Below are positions 52,790 to 63,664 of a DNA stretch of 64,000 nucleotides, in pieces. Within the stretch, counting starts at the first letter, position 1, and every line of letters starts with the position of its first letter. The DNA lies in NCBI GenBank assembly GCA_037903475.1, contig JBAJFG010000002.1:3720001-3784000 (forward strand), given 5' to 3'. Below the pieces are notes generated by a model, which saw only the letters and a list, made by a program, of their open reading frames with translations, was not told the origin of the DNA and did no database searches. The DNA comes from Ancylostoma caninum (taxonomy: Eukaryota; Nematoda; Chromadorea; Rhabditida; Ancylostomatidae). Made by a program: the position numbers and the translations under genes.

Positions 52790-52875
52790 CAATATTTATT
52801 TACTAAGAATCAAACGAGAGTAGACACGAATCGAACTTAAAACCACAAACGCCAGTGAGCTTTTGCCATTTTTCA
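52790..52875 (-). repeat. Possible SINE remnant with AAAT tail
   Basis: On the minus strand AGCTCACTGG (A-box like) is followed by AGTTCGATTCGTGTC (B-box like) and, about 25 bases later, AGTAAATAAATATT, an AAAT-type tail. The A-to-B distance is shorter than normal, so a deletion is likely. Confidence 0.35.
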
Positions 52876-53036
52876 GGGATCTCAACATGCTGCGATAGAA
52901 TAGGTGGACCCTGAGATAGAGAATGGAATCGAATAGTATTGGAAGTTAATGAACTTGGGAATTTGGAATTCAGGACCGAATACTGACTTTTCTATTCGTA
53001 TAAGGGGCAGTCCCTTAAGGGAAATTTTAAGCAACA

Positions 53037-53311
53037 TACATAGTAGGCGTCGATGAGGGTGCGTTTTCAGCGGCATCGAGAAACTCGCAGCGCGAGCGCA
53101 GAGCTCGCGCTAGAATCCTCTTTGTGATAACAAATCATATGGTTTTTTGATAGTTAGCTAGTTTTCCTGACAGTTAACGGAAAGTATCATGAAGAACTAC
53201 CAAGAAAACTCGGATTTGCCACTTCAGCGCCTATAGGGGCGCGAGCAGCGAGGGCGCCGCGTTCTTCCTACGTCCCCGAAAACACACCGCCATCGGCCCT
53301 CACTGTATGTA
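53037..53311. mobile_element. MITE, second copy of the 6.3-kb family
   Basis: Left end TACATAGTAGGCGTCGATGA and right end CGGCCCTCACTGTATGTA form an imperfect inverted repeat. Like the 6.3-kb copy it has GTGCGTTTTC next to the left end, GCGCCGCGTTCTTC and ACACACC near the right end, and an AT-rich middle with GATAGTTAGCTAGTTTTCCT. It lies about 0.4 kb beyond the poly(A) signal of troponin T. Confidence 0.65.
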
Positions 53312-53747
53312 TATAGTTCGCGACTAAAAATTCCCAGTAATTTTCTGCTTTCTCTGAGAGTACATTGACCGGTGTTTGAGTTCGCGCGTTATGAAAAGGT
53401 GAGGTGATGCGATTTTCTTGGAATGCACCAGAGTGGCAAGCAGGCCTAGCAGTTTTAATTATTGTGTGCGTGAACAATTAACCGTGATGCGGGTACTTCC
53501 AGTTGAGGTTCCACATAGTCCATAATGAAGCCGGTAGCACTGTTTTATCAAGATGGAAAAAGTGTGTTCACTGTGTTAGAGTGTTCAGGTTCTTCAAAAA
53601 AAAACATAATAGAAGTTGGGGAATCGAACCGAAACCTATTCGTTTCAGGGCTTCAAAAACCGCCATGAAAAAACACCGCGAACTTATGCCACATCCTAAT
53701 AACTGACTCATGTTTTGAAGAAATCCACAATTATGGAAATCAAGCAT

Positions 53748-53753
53748 TTTATT
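53748..53753 (-). terminator. Poly(A) signal of troponin T
   Basis: AATAAA on the minus strand lies 46 bases past the TGA stop of the last troponin T exon. It fits a short 3' UTR. No competing AATAAA lies between the stop and this site. Confidence 0.7.
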
Positions 53754-53798
53754 TATATCTAGGATTACATAGGAGAACATGGAATATCAATACTCTGC

Positions 53799-56700
53799 TC
53801 ATTCGTATTCTTCTATCTCTTCGGCCTGAAATAGTCACAGTTTCCAGGAGCATAGCAGGAATAATGAAATTGTTCCCTACTTCTTCTTCTTCGAGCAGTT
53901 CATCATCATACTTCTTGAAGACCTTCTCGAACAGAGTAGGAGGTGGAGGAACACCGGGGAAACAGGGGAAGGCGTTTTTCTGGAAAATTCCTCCGATTAG
54001 TGTCATGTACAGGAGTTGTGGATTCTTAGTAGAAATGACTCACGTTCTCATACATGGATCGCCTCTCTTTGAAGTTCCTTCGATCAATTTGTCGGTCGTA
54101 CTTGGACAAAATTTGGACCTTGGGCTGAAATAATCGATTGTAATACGGTGAGAATTCACAGAAATGATGAGTTGTGAGAATATTCCTGTGAGATCCTAAC
54201 CGGGAAGCGGGAGTTGCTGTCAGAGGAGTCTGCGACTTTGTTGCCGTTGGAGTTCCTTGCCACTTGTCGAGAGCGCTCGTTCAATTCTTTCAGCTGTAAA
54301 AAAGGACAGGGTCGACAGGTACGACTGGCCAAGGCTCAGCTAGTCCTCACGTCGTATTCTTGTCGCTCATGTCGCTTCTCTAGGTCATACTTGTCCGTCT
54401 CGAGCTTGCAGATGCGCTGATGTAGTTCCTTGATCTTCGCTTTCAGCTCATCTGGCGCAATGCTTGATCCTTCAGGAATGCCATTGCGGATTCCAACCAA
54501 GAATACCTAGAAGAGGCTATGTTTTGTTGGCGAACATAAATTCTTCTAAATTTTTCTGTGGAGAAAGCACTCATACCCATTGAGGGAACTTCTTCTATAT
54601 GAGAAAGGCCAAGCTACCTCGATTTTTCACGACAAAAAAAGGAAAAACATGAAATATGCAAACATTGCGAAGACTCCGCAAGGTACCGCTTCTACCGTGT
54701 ACCAACAGTGAACTAACTATTAGGTCGTCAAGTATGAAATGTCTGATTTTGAATGACGAAGTTCTGTGTATTGTTTCTCGAACAAGATGCGTTCCAAGCA
54801 ACTCATATATGCCCATATATTACCAGCACAGTCTTGCCATCTCAACAATGGCTTGGTTGCGCCAACAGCTTAGAAGCGTGGGAAGCTAGTAGCATTTAAG
54901 GGGTGAAGAGCGTTTTCAACATCATGTTGAAAATTGAACATTTTCTCTAGCAAGAATTGAGCTAATCCCTGGAAGGAGTTGTGGTCAAATAGAGCAAGGT
55001 TTGCCCAGTACAGTGAGTGGCAAGTGGGTCCTTACCCCTGCTCTCCTGGCTTAAGCAGCATGGATTTGTGAAAATTGGTCAAAAATTGGCACCCATTTTT
55101 GAGGGTCAAACTGGGAAAAATTCGTTTACCGAACCACTTTTTATAGTCATATTGCCTTGAGTACCTGAATATTAATGCACTATAAAGATCACACCTTGCT
55201 GCTTATGCTGACCTAGTTTGACTCCTATCCGCTTCGGGTACGGCTGCCAGCTCGTCGATATCCAGTTTCATCATAAGGCTCACTTTGGAGCTTCATGTCA
55301 CCTGAGCGGAACTTCCCGAGCAAATGCTGTTCGGTGCATTTACTAGCCAAATGTCCCTTAACACTACCCTGATGTTCCCAGCTTTCTCAGCTCTAATGAC
55401 TGGGAAATGGATACTACGTTCCAAAACGACACGATTCTTCGACTTTGAGTAGTTCTACAAAAAATGCTTACAAACAAATATTTGGAGACTGATCAAAAAC
55501 CAAGGAAGTGATTTTCAAAGAGGGAGGGTGTGCCTTCACAATGAAAAGAAAGGTGAGAAGGGATTTTGTTAAACTTCGAAGATAGGGACTGTCAAACTGA
55601 CCATTCATAAAATCAGACATTTCATACTTGACGACCTAATAACTACAAAAATGCAATAACGATGCAAATGAGGACGATACTCGTGACCAGCCTGTTGACC
55701 CTTCCTCCCTCCTTATAGCAAAATTCCGGTGGAAAAGTCGTTTTGAAACTCTAGGAAGTTAAAGCGGAGTTCTATATTATCAGCAGTTTCTTGATAACAT
55801 TGCATTAGAGCACTGAATTTCACAACTAGCACAGATTCGTCGAGGAATTTTCACGAGGGCTCTCACATCACTTCTCTGCGGTCCCCCTCTCGGCGTCGAC
55901 AACTGACAAATCCAGACTCATTGTAATTAATGCTACTTTTATGTATTTGGGAAGTAAAACTTTCAAAATTCATTTTTCCATACTAAATCACCTTTTTAGC
56001 CTCCTCTTGTTGATCCTTTGTCATTCCCATTTCTTGTTTGGCCTGCACGATATTTCCGAACTTATCGTTCTTCTCAACCTTCGTTGGGATCACGAAGTTC
56101 CTGGAAAATCTCGACCTTAACTTCTTCCACAGGCTTATTTTTTGCCAAGAGTTTTAGCAAGCGATACTGACCTTCCGCCTGGAGCACCGGCAAAGTTCAT
56201 CTGTTGTCGTTTGTTCTTCTCCTCCTCTTTCTTCCTTCTTTCTTCTTCCAGACGAGCGCGTCGGTCTTCCTGGAGGAATAAGAAGAAGTTTGGCAATATT
56301 ATCAAGAAGAATCCAGCTGCACACCTCTTCCTTCTTTCTGCGCTCCTCTTCTAGCCGTTTCCTCTCGGCCATCTCTTTTTCCTCCTGCTCTCGTTCCAGC
56401 CTTCTGCGTTCCTGCTTTTCCTTCAGCATTCGCAATTCTTCCTCCTCAGCTTCGCGTTCCTTCTTTCTTCGCTCTTCATAATTTTCGAGCTTAGCCTTGT
56501 CCTCTTCTTCGTGGCGTCTCTTAGCCGCCTAAAAAGAGACTTTTCGTGATTGATAAAAAGTGTTGGCTTGGCATTTACAGGTGAAGGTTACAATTACGCC
56601 GCGACTGAGAGAGAAGCTTCGACTAAGCATAATTTAGGAAAGCGAAAAGAGGCTACACTGACCAACATAGCCATTTCTCCTTCCGTTAGTCCCTCCTCGT

Positions 56701-59016
56701 TCTCAGCATGCTCGCCATGGTCAAAGTGGTGGCTGAAGAGAATAAGGATTTTTCGTAGGCTGATAAAATCCCATAGCTAGTGCTCTTATCATGACCACTT
56801 CCTTATTTGACAAATAAACTTTGCATAATGCTACACCAACTTGTTGCTGGGCTTGATTGATTCTAATTTCACTCTTCTTTTGCATTCGGAGGCACAATTA
56901 TCCTTAATGTGATCTCTGAGGATCTCTGTGGTTGTTGACATTTCTCGTACAACAACGAGGTGCGCGGGCACTCGTCATAGCTGCACAGCGCTCGTTCTTC
57001 TTCTGTGCAAATAATTTTCTTTTTCACGCGAGGTTATATAAAAGCTACCTGAATGACGAAAAGTAACAAGTCAATGTATCTATCTCCTTGCACATTGCCT
57101 TTAACTATAGAAAGAAGCGCCGTCTGCGGAGACGAAGGTATGCGGTTGCACTTCAAATTTCAAAAGCTAGAGAGTTGTGGATGATACTCTGATTCGGTGG
57201 ATTTTCACAGATGGTGCTCAGTTCAAGCTGGTGAAGTGTCAAGCCGACTCGGCTCGCAAGCCACTATGGCGCACTCATGGGTTGTAATGCGAACAAACAT
57301 CGCGGAGCAGCGTCAAACAGAACTCGGAGCGTTGCCTAAGGCACGGATTTTTGAGGAAAGTTTTGATTGTTTTGTTCAAGAACTTTAAAGAATCTGTTGT
57401 TTGGAAGGCGCCGAGAAACCACAAGATCTCAGACGGGAAGATGAAAGAAGTTTGTTCAGTGTTCGAGAAAATGAAGAGTGCAGCACCATGAAGGAAACGG
57501 AGGACTGTCAAAGTTGTATGATTCGTGCATTGAGGACCTTTTTCTACCTATGCATCGTACTCTCTTCAAACTCAGTTCTGGCAACACTTAGCGCAAACGA
57601 GAGACGAGTTGGTAGTGCAAGGTCTTTGCATGGACCAATCGTACAACTCCGGCACCGCCCCCTTTCCTATCTCAATGCAACAAAGTAGAGAAAGGTTTCT
57701 GGCCGTTATAGAACGTAATTTATGGATGAATAGAAAGTATAAAACCAGCATTGCACCAACTGCGCTGGAATGGTTCACGCATACTCAGTGGAGCTGTGTT
57801 AGTTCCGATTGTTCACTCGTACTTAAAATTTTTCGACTCAGCGTTTTTTGTTCTTCTTCTTCTTCAAAAAAAGGGAATTGCTTGAGGTAAGGTAAAGACA
57901 ACCCTTATATAGTGATGATCCGATCAATTAGTATACATATTTATCGAATGCACAGTATAAACGTGCTTGCATCCGTGCACTTCCTGCAAGGCCCATCACC
58001 ACGAGCACCAATGGAAGGACATTTCCATTCCAACCTGTACGATCCGTCTACTATGTAGTTAAATTTGGTCCTTTATTTGTTTGATTGTTTGATTGACTAG
58101 CTGATTAATTGTTCAACTAATCAATATCACATACCTGTTGGCGACCTACAATCTCTACAATATGCAATAACCTTTTGACTATGTTTTCTGTGAGGCAGAT
58201 ACAATTTTGTAATACTTACTTTCTAGCAAGAGGAAAAATAAAAGTAGGAAAGTGAAGCAGCGGAATTTTGCAGGTGTGGTGAATTACCCCCAGAAGCTTT
58301 AATAGGAGCACAGCCAAAATGAATCACGTGGTAATAGTAGTAGTACCCTGTGTTGCAGATTTTATCTACAATTTTGCGGTGGCATGAGAACCAACCCAGG
58401 AACCGGACAAATTCTTTTGTTTTCTCTCTGTGTGCATTGACACATTTCTTGTTTAACTCAATTTTTTCTACGTTTACATTCAACGGCTCGACCCAACTCA
58501 AGTACCAGCTCACCGTGGCGATGGCCGATATTGCAAAAAACACTTTCTACATTATTCATTCATTCATTTATTCATTTACTCACTCACTCATTCACTGCAA
58601 GGGAACTGTGCAAGTCGTGCATGTGCACGAAAACGTTAAAGGGGTTCAAACTTATGGAAATATAGCATTTCGAATTGGAGTCCAGACGTTTAAAACAAAA
58701 TTGGACTAAAACATAGAAAACCACGCAACTTGTTTAGCGTTTAAGAAGTTTCTCAAAAAAAAAAGGATTACAAAGCGGAAGCTCACTCACCTCTCATGGT
58801 GTTTCTCCTTGACGGGCTCTTCCTTTTCCTCCTCTACTTCTTCAGCTTCTTCTTCCTCCTCTTCCTCTTCTTCTTCGACCTCTTCTTCTTCTACCTCTTC
58901 CTCCTCAGAGCTGAAAACATGCAATATCTCACTGCTTCGTAAGGGGTATGACAGCTACACAATGTGATCACAGCAAGGAAAAAGGAGACTCACTAGACCT
59001 CCTCCTCGTCAGACAT
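53799..59016 (-). CDS. mup-2: Troponin T, 11 coding exons, 359 residues
   Basis: Troponin T anchors the troponin complex to tropomyosin on thin filaments and couples calcium binding to muscle contraction. Coding exons on the minus strand: 59016-58994, 58910-58791, 56732-56663, 56528-56325, 56269-56172, 56100-55992, 54506-54351, 54293-54201, 54124-54044, 53979-53881, 53825-53799. All have GT-AG borders; the sum is 1,080 nt with phases preserved, ending in TGA. Residues 1-46 start MSDEEEVYSEEEE and form a glutamate-rich tail. Residues 60-71 read [12 protein letters not shown]. Residues 72-171 are a charged helix (tropomyosin-binding TNT1 type). Then come [20 protein letters not shown], the coiled-coil segment [32 protein letters not shown] and [11 protein letters not shown]. 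The last exon adds the acidic end AEEIEEYE. The family call is near certain. Which nematode paralogue it is (mup-2 or a tnt gene) is not resolved, so the symbol is tentative. Confidence 0.95.
54720..55639 (-). mobile_element. Internally deleted mariner-like element in troponin T intron 6
   Basis: Both ends carry the same 31-bp inverted repeat, beginning TTAGGTCGTCAAGTATGAAA, and are flanked by TA (54718-54719 and 55640-55641). The 920-bp length is short of the usual ~1.3 kb for mariner. On the minus strand at about 55.35-55.2 kb the pieces [13 protein letters not shown] and, after a frameshift, [16 protein letters not shown] match the N-terminal DNA-binding part of mariner transposases. I see no catalytic-domain motifs. 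The element lies wholly between exon 6 (ends 55992) and exon 7 (starts 54506), on the same strand as the gene, and does not disturb splice sites. Confidence 0.85.
57000..58700. other. Troponin T intron 2, about 2 kb
   Basis: The intron between coding exons 2 and 3 spans 58790-56733. Apart from the ATTC/ACTC repeat it holds short chance open frames only. Its length contrasts with the other introns of 55-1,485 bases and would suit an intronic enhancer, which is inference. Confidence 0.45.
58549..58602 (+). repeat. ATTC/ACTC simple repeat in troponin T intron 2
   Basis: ATTCATTCATTCATTTATTC and then ACTCACTCACTCATTCACTG. It lies in the 2-kb intron between coding exons 2 and 3. Confidence 0.85.
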
Positions 59017-59030
59017 AATGTACCTGAACA
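59017..59030 (-). promoter_or_regulatory. Spliced-leader acceptor and 7-nt 5' UTR of troponin T
   Basis: On the minus strand a TGTTCAG acceptor ends at 59024. It is followed by GTACATT and then the troponin T ATG at 59016. Such a close acceptor with no room for an upstream coding exon is typical of spliced-leader trans-splicing in nematodes. The alternative is a 5' non-coding exon further upstream. RNA evidence would decide. Confidence 0.65.
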
Positions 59031-59544
59031 CAGGATAATAAGTAAGGATTTTCGTAATGACAACGGTTATAGGATGGGTGCGACAAGTGCTGAATGCATC
59101 TTGTCAACTAGCAAAATCGTTCTGTACTTTGACGACGAAATGGGAGAAATGAGATGTAGTAAACCTTGAGTGTTGCTATCAAAATCGACACAATTGTAAA
59201 AAGAGCCGAAAAAAAATGAATAAAAGTAAAGTTAGAATATAAGCCTCAGTGATGCTCAGATCGGAGATCTGAGGTGCGCAAGAAACGTTGCCGAGTCGGG
59301 TGGGAGGAGGAGGCGACGCATGCCAGCTTTAAGATATATCAAGTGTTTGCACAGGGACGACCGGAATCCGCGGCCGCTAGCGGAGGATGTCGGGCTTTTC
59401 GCAGAGTTCTTTCTCGTTGTTGTCAGCAAATGTAGTATCCAAAGTATGAACTGAGTAGAGTGCCTATTAGAAAACACTAGCACTCACGTCTCAGTAGTCT
59501 TCCAGAACAAAATTGTTACCTAGTTTTTCCAAGCACAACATGAT

Positions 59545-59596
59545 CAGAGAGACAGAGAGAGAAAGAGCGAGGGAGAGAGAGAAAGAAAGAAAGGTG
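59545..59596 (+). repeat. GA-rich simple repeat upstream of troponin T
   Basis: An interrupted GAGAGAGAAAGAGCGAGGGA tract about 530 bases upstream of the troponin T start codon. It could be part of the promoter region, since GA tracts often occur in open chromatin, or be plain low-complexity DNA. Confidence 0.8.
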
Positions 59597-59783
59597 TGTG
59601 GTGCAGAAAGCCTATACATATTATTGCTTATGAAGAGGTCACCTCCAAACACAGCAATGTCTCAAAAAATTTGTCAGGGCAGTGTATAATCACGTAAATG
59701 AAGAATTGCCGGTCAACTTATTCGAAAGCCAAGTAAGAAATACAAGGCTGCCTAGTCTGGTAGAGCTGCTCATACGGTTGTTA

Positions 59784-62438
59784 CATATATTGTATTTATT
59801 ACATAAGATAAACTTATGCAATGTAGGAAAAAGAAACACACTAAAACCATAGAACAATCACAAAAAAAAGACCAAGACACACAAACACTGTAAAAGAAAC
59901 GTCATCAAAAAGACACATACGGCATCAGGGACTGAGGCTGCGTTTAAGGAGTTTTTTGAATGAGTTGTAAGCGAGAGGAATGGGATGATTTTTGCGAACT
60001 TTGTCAAACTTGGGAACTGTCCTATTAACAAAGAAATGGCGCCTGCAATTTAGCCGGGCTTTCCTAAGCTGAATTTTGATGGCTCCACCACGGGTATTTG
60101 ATGTTCTCAGAGAAAAAAGATCCTCAGGTTTGAGCCCACATTTTCCATACAAGATCTTGTGAAGTAAGAGAAGATCATTAACCTTCCTATGAAAAGAAAG
60201 TGTAGATAAGCCAAGGTTCAAGTTTCTTTCATTGCTTGAGGGAATCTGGTCATAGTGGAACCCAATCGAACGAATCATAAGTCTTCTTGTGAATGTATTC
60301 TGGACTCTTTCAAGCTTCTTGGTGCTTTTGCAAGTGAATGGATTGAATACAGGAGTACCATACTCAATTATAGGTCTAACGTACGTCTTGTAGGCTTTAA
60401 GCAAGACAACACTATTCCTTGTCGTAAGTGCTCTAAAGATATTGTGCACGACCCTCATTGCTTTTTCAGCCAATCTGCTACAGTGCTTGTCAAAGCTAAG
60501 AATTTTGGTGATCAAAAAACCCAAGTCCACCACTTCTTCAACTCTCGCTATGGGTGTGTCGCAAATAACATATTCATGGTTAATGTTGTGTGGACCCATA
60601 TGAAGGACTTTAGTCTTTTCACAAGACAAAGGTAATTCCCACTCTTGTGCTCACTGACTAACGAAGTCTACTGCATTTTGTACGGTAGCAACGTCGTCCA
60701 GGGAACTGATCGGATGATAAATTTTGAGATCATCGGCAAAGGCACAAAAGGAGACACTGTGCGAAGCAAGGTCTTGCAGAAGGTCGAAGGTATACACATT
60801 GAATAGAATGGGCGAAAGCACCCCACCCTGTGGGACGCCGCTGTAAGCAGGTCTCGGCTTCGAGTAAGAGCTATTCACGCGAACCATGAAGGTCCTATCA
60901 GTAAGGAAGGCTCTGAGCCACAACACAATCCGCGGATGAATACCAATCAAACAAAGCTTGCGCAGAAGCTTGCTGTGTGATACCCTATCAAAAGCTTTGG
61001 CAAAATCGAAGTAAATTATATCGACATCTTTATTATCATCGATTAGTGAAGTCCAGTCATTAAGTGACTGAATCATAGCAGTAACTGTAGATTTCTCTTT
61101 TTGAAAGCCGTGCTGGTTTGGTGAAATGATGCAATGCAATTTTAGATGAGCAACGATCCTCCTTTTTAGTATTTTCTCAAAAAGTCTAGCGAAGATAGAT
61201 GTTATGCTGATTGGCCTGTAGTTGGAGGATGAAGTTAAAGGTGGTTTTTTCGGAATCGCCGTAACAAAAGAGTGCCTCCAGATGCAAGGAACTTCTGCCC
61301 TCATAAAACTCAGATTGAAGATATATGCAAGTGGCCCCGCAATAACGTATGCAACATTTTTGATAAACTGTAGTGAGATGCCATCAGGTGTTAGCGATTG
61401 AGACTGAGGCCAAGTAAGGAGCATCTTCAAGATTTCCTCCTTTGTGAACCAGACAGAGTCTTCCATAACTGGGTAAATAGGATTAACAGACTGAATATCA
61501 AAGGATTCCTGGGTTTCAGATACAAACACACTAGCAAAAGTCTGTGCAAGTAACTCAGCTTTATCAGCATCACTGATCACCGGCTTGCCATCCTCACCTA
61601 TGAGAGGGGTCGTAGAGCAGTCAGCACTGAGCTTGGACTTCAAAAGTTTGAAAAAAGCAGCCTTGTCACTCGACTCTACAATTTTCTTCTCTACTTGAAT
61701 GTTGTACTTTTTCAGCTTACGGTCAAAAAGTTCATTCAGTTTTCTGAACTGATGCCAAAGAGCAGGAGTGCCTTGTTTATTAGCCTCGGACCAAGCATTC
61801 CATCTCCTTTCGAATACCGAACATAGATAAGAGGGTAGATATAACTTGCGCAGGGGCACCTTGCGCGTTGGAACGAACAACTGTATGGAGTGCACGAGCA
61901 GAGCTATAAACAACTCATACTTGTCATCAACTGAATGTACAGAATTTAGAGAGCCGTACCAGTCAATATCTTCGAGAAATCGCCTAATGCCGTCATAATC
62001 TGCAAGCTTGAAGTCCCACTTCGTTATGCAACTGTGCGTACTTTTAACCAGATGATTCAACTTGAAATGAACCGAGGAATGGTCACTCGAGCCTATAGGT
62101 GGCATTACTTTGAGGTCTTGTATCAAATCAGTAACAGTGCAAAAAATGAGGTCGAGTATATGATCACCACGGGTTTCAGTTTTAACATACTGCGAGAGGT
62201 TGTGAACAGCACACATTTCCAGGAAGGTCTTAGAAATAGAACTCTTGGCTACCGGATGAGAAGTCCATTGAATGTCCGGAAGGTTGAAGTCTCCCATCAC
62301 AATACAGGGGGAGTTGCAAGATACCACATCCCCAATAGCCTTGATCATTTGTTTAGTTTTGGGAACAGCACAAGAGGGAGCCCTGTATAACACAACAAAC
62401 CGAATAACTCTAAAATCGGAAACATGGACATAATTCTT
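59784..62438 (-). mobile_element. CR1-like non-LTR retrotransposon, 5' truncated
   Basis: A minus-strand LINE body. It begins inside the apurinic-endonuclease domain at about 62438, runs through the reverse transcriptase, and ends in an AT-rich 3' region with TAATAAATACAATA near 59790. The 5' end, including the first half of the endonuclease and any ORF1, is missing, as is usual after incomplete target-primed reverse transcription. The exact 3' border and the target-site duplication could not be fixed by eye. It lies about 0.8 kb upstream of the troponin T start. Confidence 0.9.
59925..62438 (-). pseudogene. Endonuclease-reverse transcriptase of the LINE, one nonsense codon
   Basis: The reading frame is open from 62438 to a TGA at 60653-60651, then continues in the same frame to 59925. 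The endonuclease half shows GDFNLPDIQW, HILDLIF and SSDHSSVHF, the Asp/Asn/His motifs of the EEP family. The reverse transcriptase shows SNYRPISITSIF, NQHGFQKEKST, the first catalytic Asp in DFAKAFDRVSH, GVPQGGVLSP and the catalytic FADDLKIY. After the stop the frame resumes with AQEWELPLSCEKTKVLHMGP and the C-terminal region. An in-frame TAA at 62441-62439 marks the upstream limit of homology. No frameshift was seen, so the copy looks young. The TGA probably replaces a Trp TGG, which is inference from the context of related elements. Confidence 0.88.
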
Positions 62439-62521
62439 TTATTGCATATTCATAATTCATATTCATTTTTTTCATAATTCACATTCATTTTTATTCATAT
62501 TTACATAATTCTTTTATTGCA
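62428..62521. repeat. 19-bp direct repeat at the LINE 5' junction
   Basis: ACATAATTCTTTTATTGCA occurs at 62428-62446 and again at 62503-62521. Between them are ATTCATAATTC-type short repeats. The first copy touches the upstream limit of LINE homology, so it marks the insertion junction or a rearrangement made at insertion. Confidence 0.7.
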
Positions 62522-62929
62522 AGCCAATATTTCGGCGACCCCCCCCCCCTCCGTCGAAGGCTGGAAGGTTGAAATCGAAGTTCTTCTATTCCGATAAACA
62601 TTTAACTACCGTACAGAAAATTTTCTAAAACTATTTTTGGGCCAAATATTGTGGAAACGAATGAGGAAGCGGTACCATAAGGTCGATCTATAATAACAAT
62701 AAGGTGAGGAGGATCACTATTAGTTGATAGAAAAGTGCCTAGCAAGGATCGAAAGAGTTACTTCGAGTAGGACCAACAAGCAATCTTGCTGAGGATCATT
62801 TCTGGATTCTTCGCATAGAATGCCTCGTTCCTTCTACGTTGCAATTTGAATTTCCTTGCAACCAAAGCCTCGTTCGCAATCGCCCTCACTATAGTTTTAC
62901 GCTTACACCAAAGTCGACGGCGAAGCTAT

Positions 62930-63060
62930 AGGCGACGCCACTGTCCGCTGCCCTCGGATTCCACGGAACTCAGGGCCGGTAGTAATCCACCCCGCAAGTT
63001 GCCAACTCGCGGTGGCACCAGGGTGCGACATCAGTGGCAGCCGGAACGGTGCGGAGGCAC
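62930..63060 (-). repeat. Inverted partial copy of the 63.7-kb SINE body
   Basis: CCGGTAGTAATCCACCCCGC followed by AAGTTG (62974-63000) is the exact complement of 63845-63870. The flanks (CTCGG upstream; GGTGGCA and GTGGCAGCC downstream) agree more loosely. The two copies face each other about 870 bp apart. Confidence 0.65.
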
Positions 63061-63214
63061 CTCAATCAATAAAAACTCCTGAATTTTGCAACTTTACCTC
63101 ACACGGGTACTATCCCTGTGACCTTGTTTTACCCCCAAGTACAGTGTTTAGATGTCCTTGTTTCAAACAGCCGTGCGCAAATATTCGGAAACTCCAGCTG
63201 CCTACGAGATCGCG

Positions 63215-63355
63215 ATCTCCTTGGGCGCCACCAAAGCTGCCACCTCAAGGTGGCAACGTAGGTGGCAGCAGGCGAGTGCGACGAGAGAGTGTGTAAGGAG
63301 AGAGGTTTCCCCGTCGGCAGGTCGGACATGCTCTAGGGCATGTCCGAGGTCGTAC
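63215..63355. repeat. Two hairpins between the SINE copies
   Basis: GCTGCCACCTCAAGGTGGCA (about 63236) is followed by ACGTAGGTGGCAGC, giving nested stems. CGGACATGC and its complement GCATGTCCG enclose a short loop near 63326-63350. They look like structured ends or debris of the same repeat family; no gene is visible here. Confidence 0.5.
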
Positions 63356-63664
63356 CTCGTTGGGAACTTCAACAGAGATCGAGGGGATTCACCCGACTAT
63401 ATTGTATTGTTAAGAGACACCTACAATAATGCTGCCAAGGGTTAGCGAGAACAAAGATTAACCTGATGGCACAAACAGACCTCAAACTAGATAGGAAATC
63501 GGAGCAAAATTAATAATATGGAGAAATGAACATGCTTGAGTACAATAACAGTTGATTTCAGCACCTCTACCAATACCATACACACTGTTGTGAGATGAGA
63601 TACCAAAAATCAATCAAAATCTGATCTGGTTGGTGTTTGTGTTGAGATTCAATCGCACGCGCAA

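Larger units (their letters stand above)
48965..53030. other. No gene seen
   Basis: An isolated TTAGGTTGAGGAGAAAGTAA after TA at 49415 resembles a mariner end, but no partner or transposase was found. The only other structures are the hairpin at 51.1 kb and the possible SINE tail at 52.8 kb. Confidence 0.4.

Noticed and set aside
53610..53650. GGTTCGATTCC on the minus strand as a tRNA B box
   Set aside because: No A box or pairing stems at the required distance upstream.
53749..54006. 85-codon frame continuing past troponin T exon 10
   Set aside because: The donor at 53880 and acceptor at 53826 join in phase and give an acidic end fitting troponin T; the longer frame is intron read-through.
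56142..56481. Ser/Phe-rich plus-strand frames
   Set aside because: They are antisense shadows of the Glu/Arg-rich troponin T exons.
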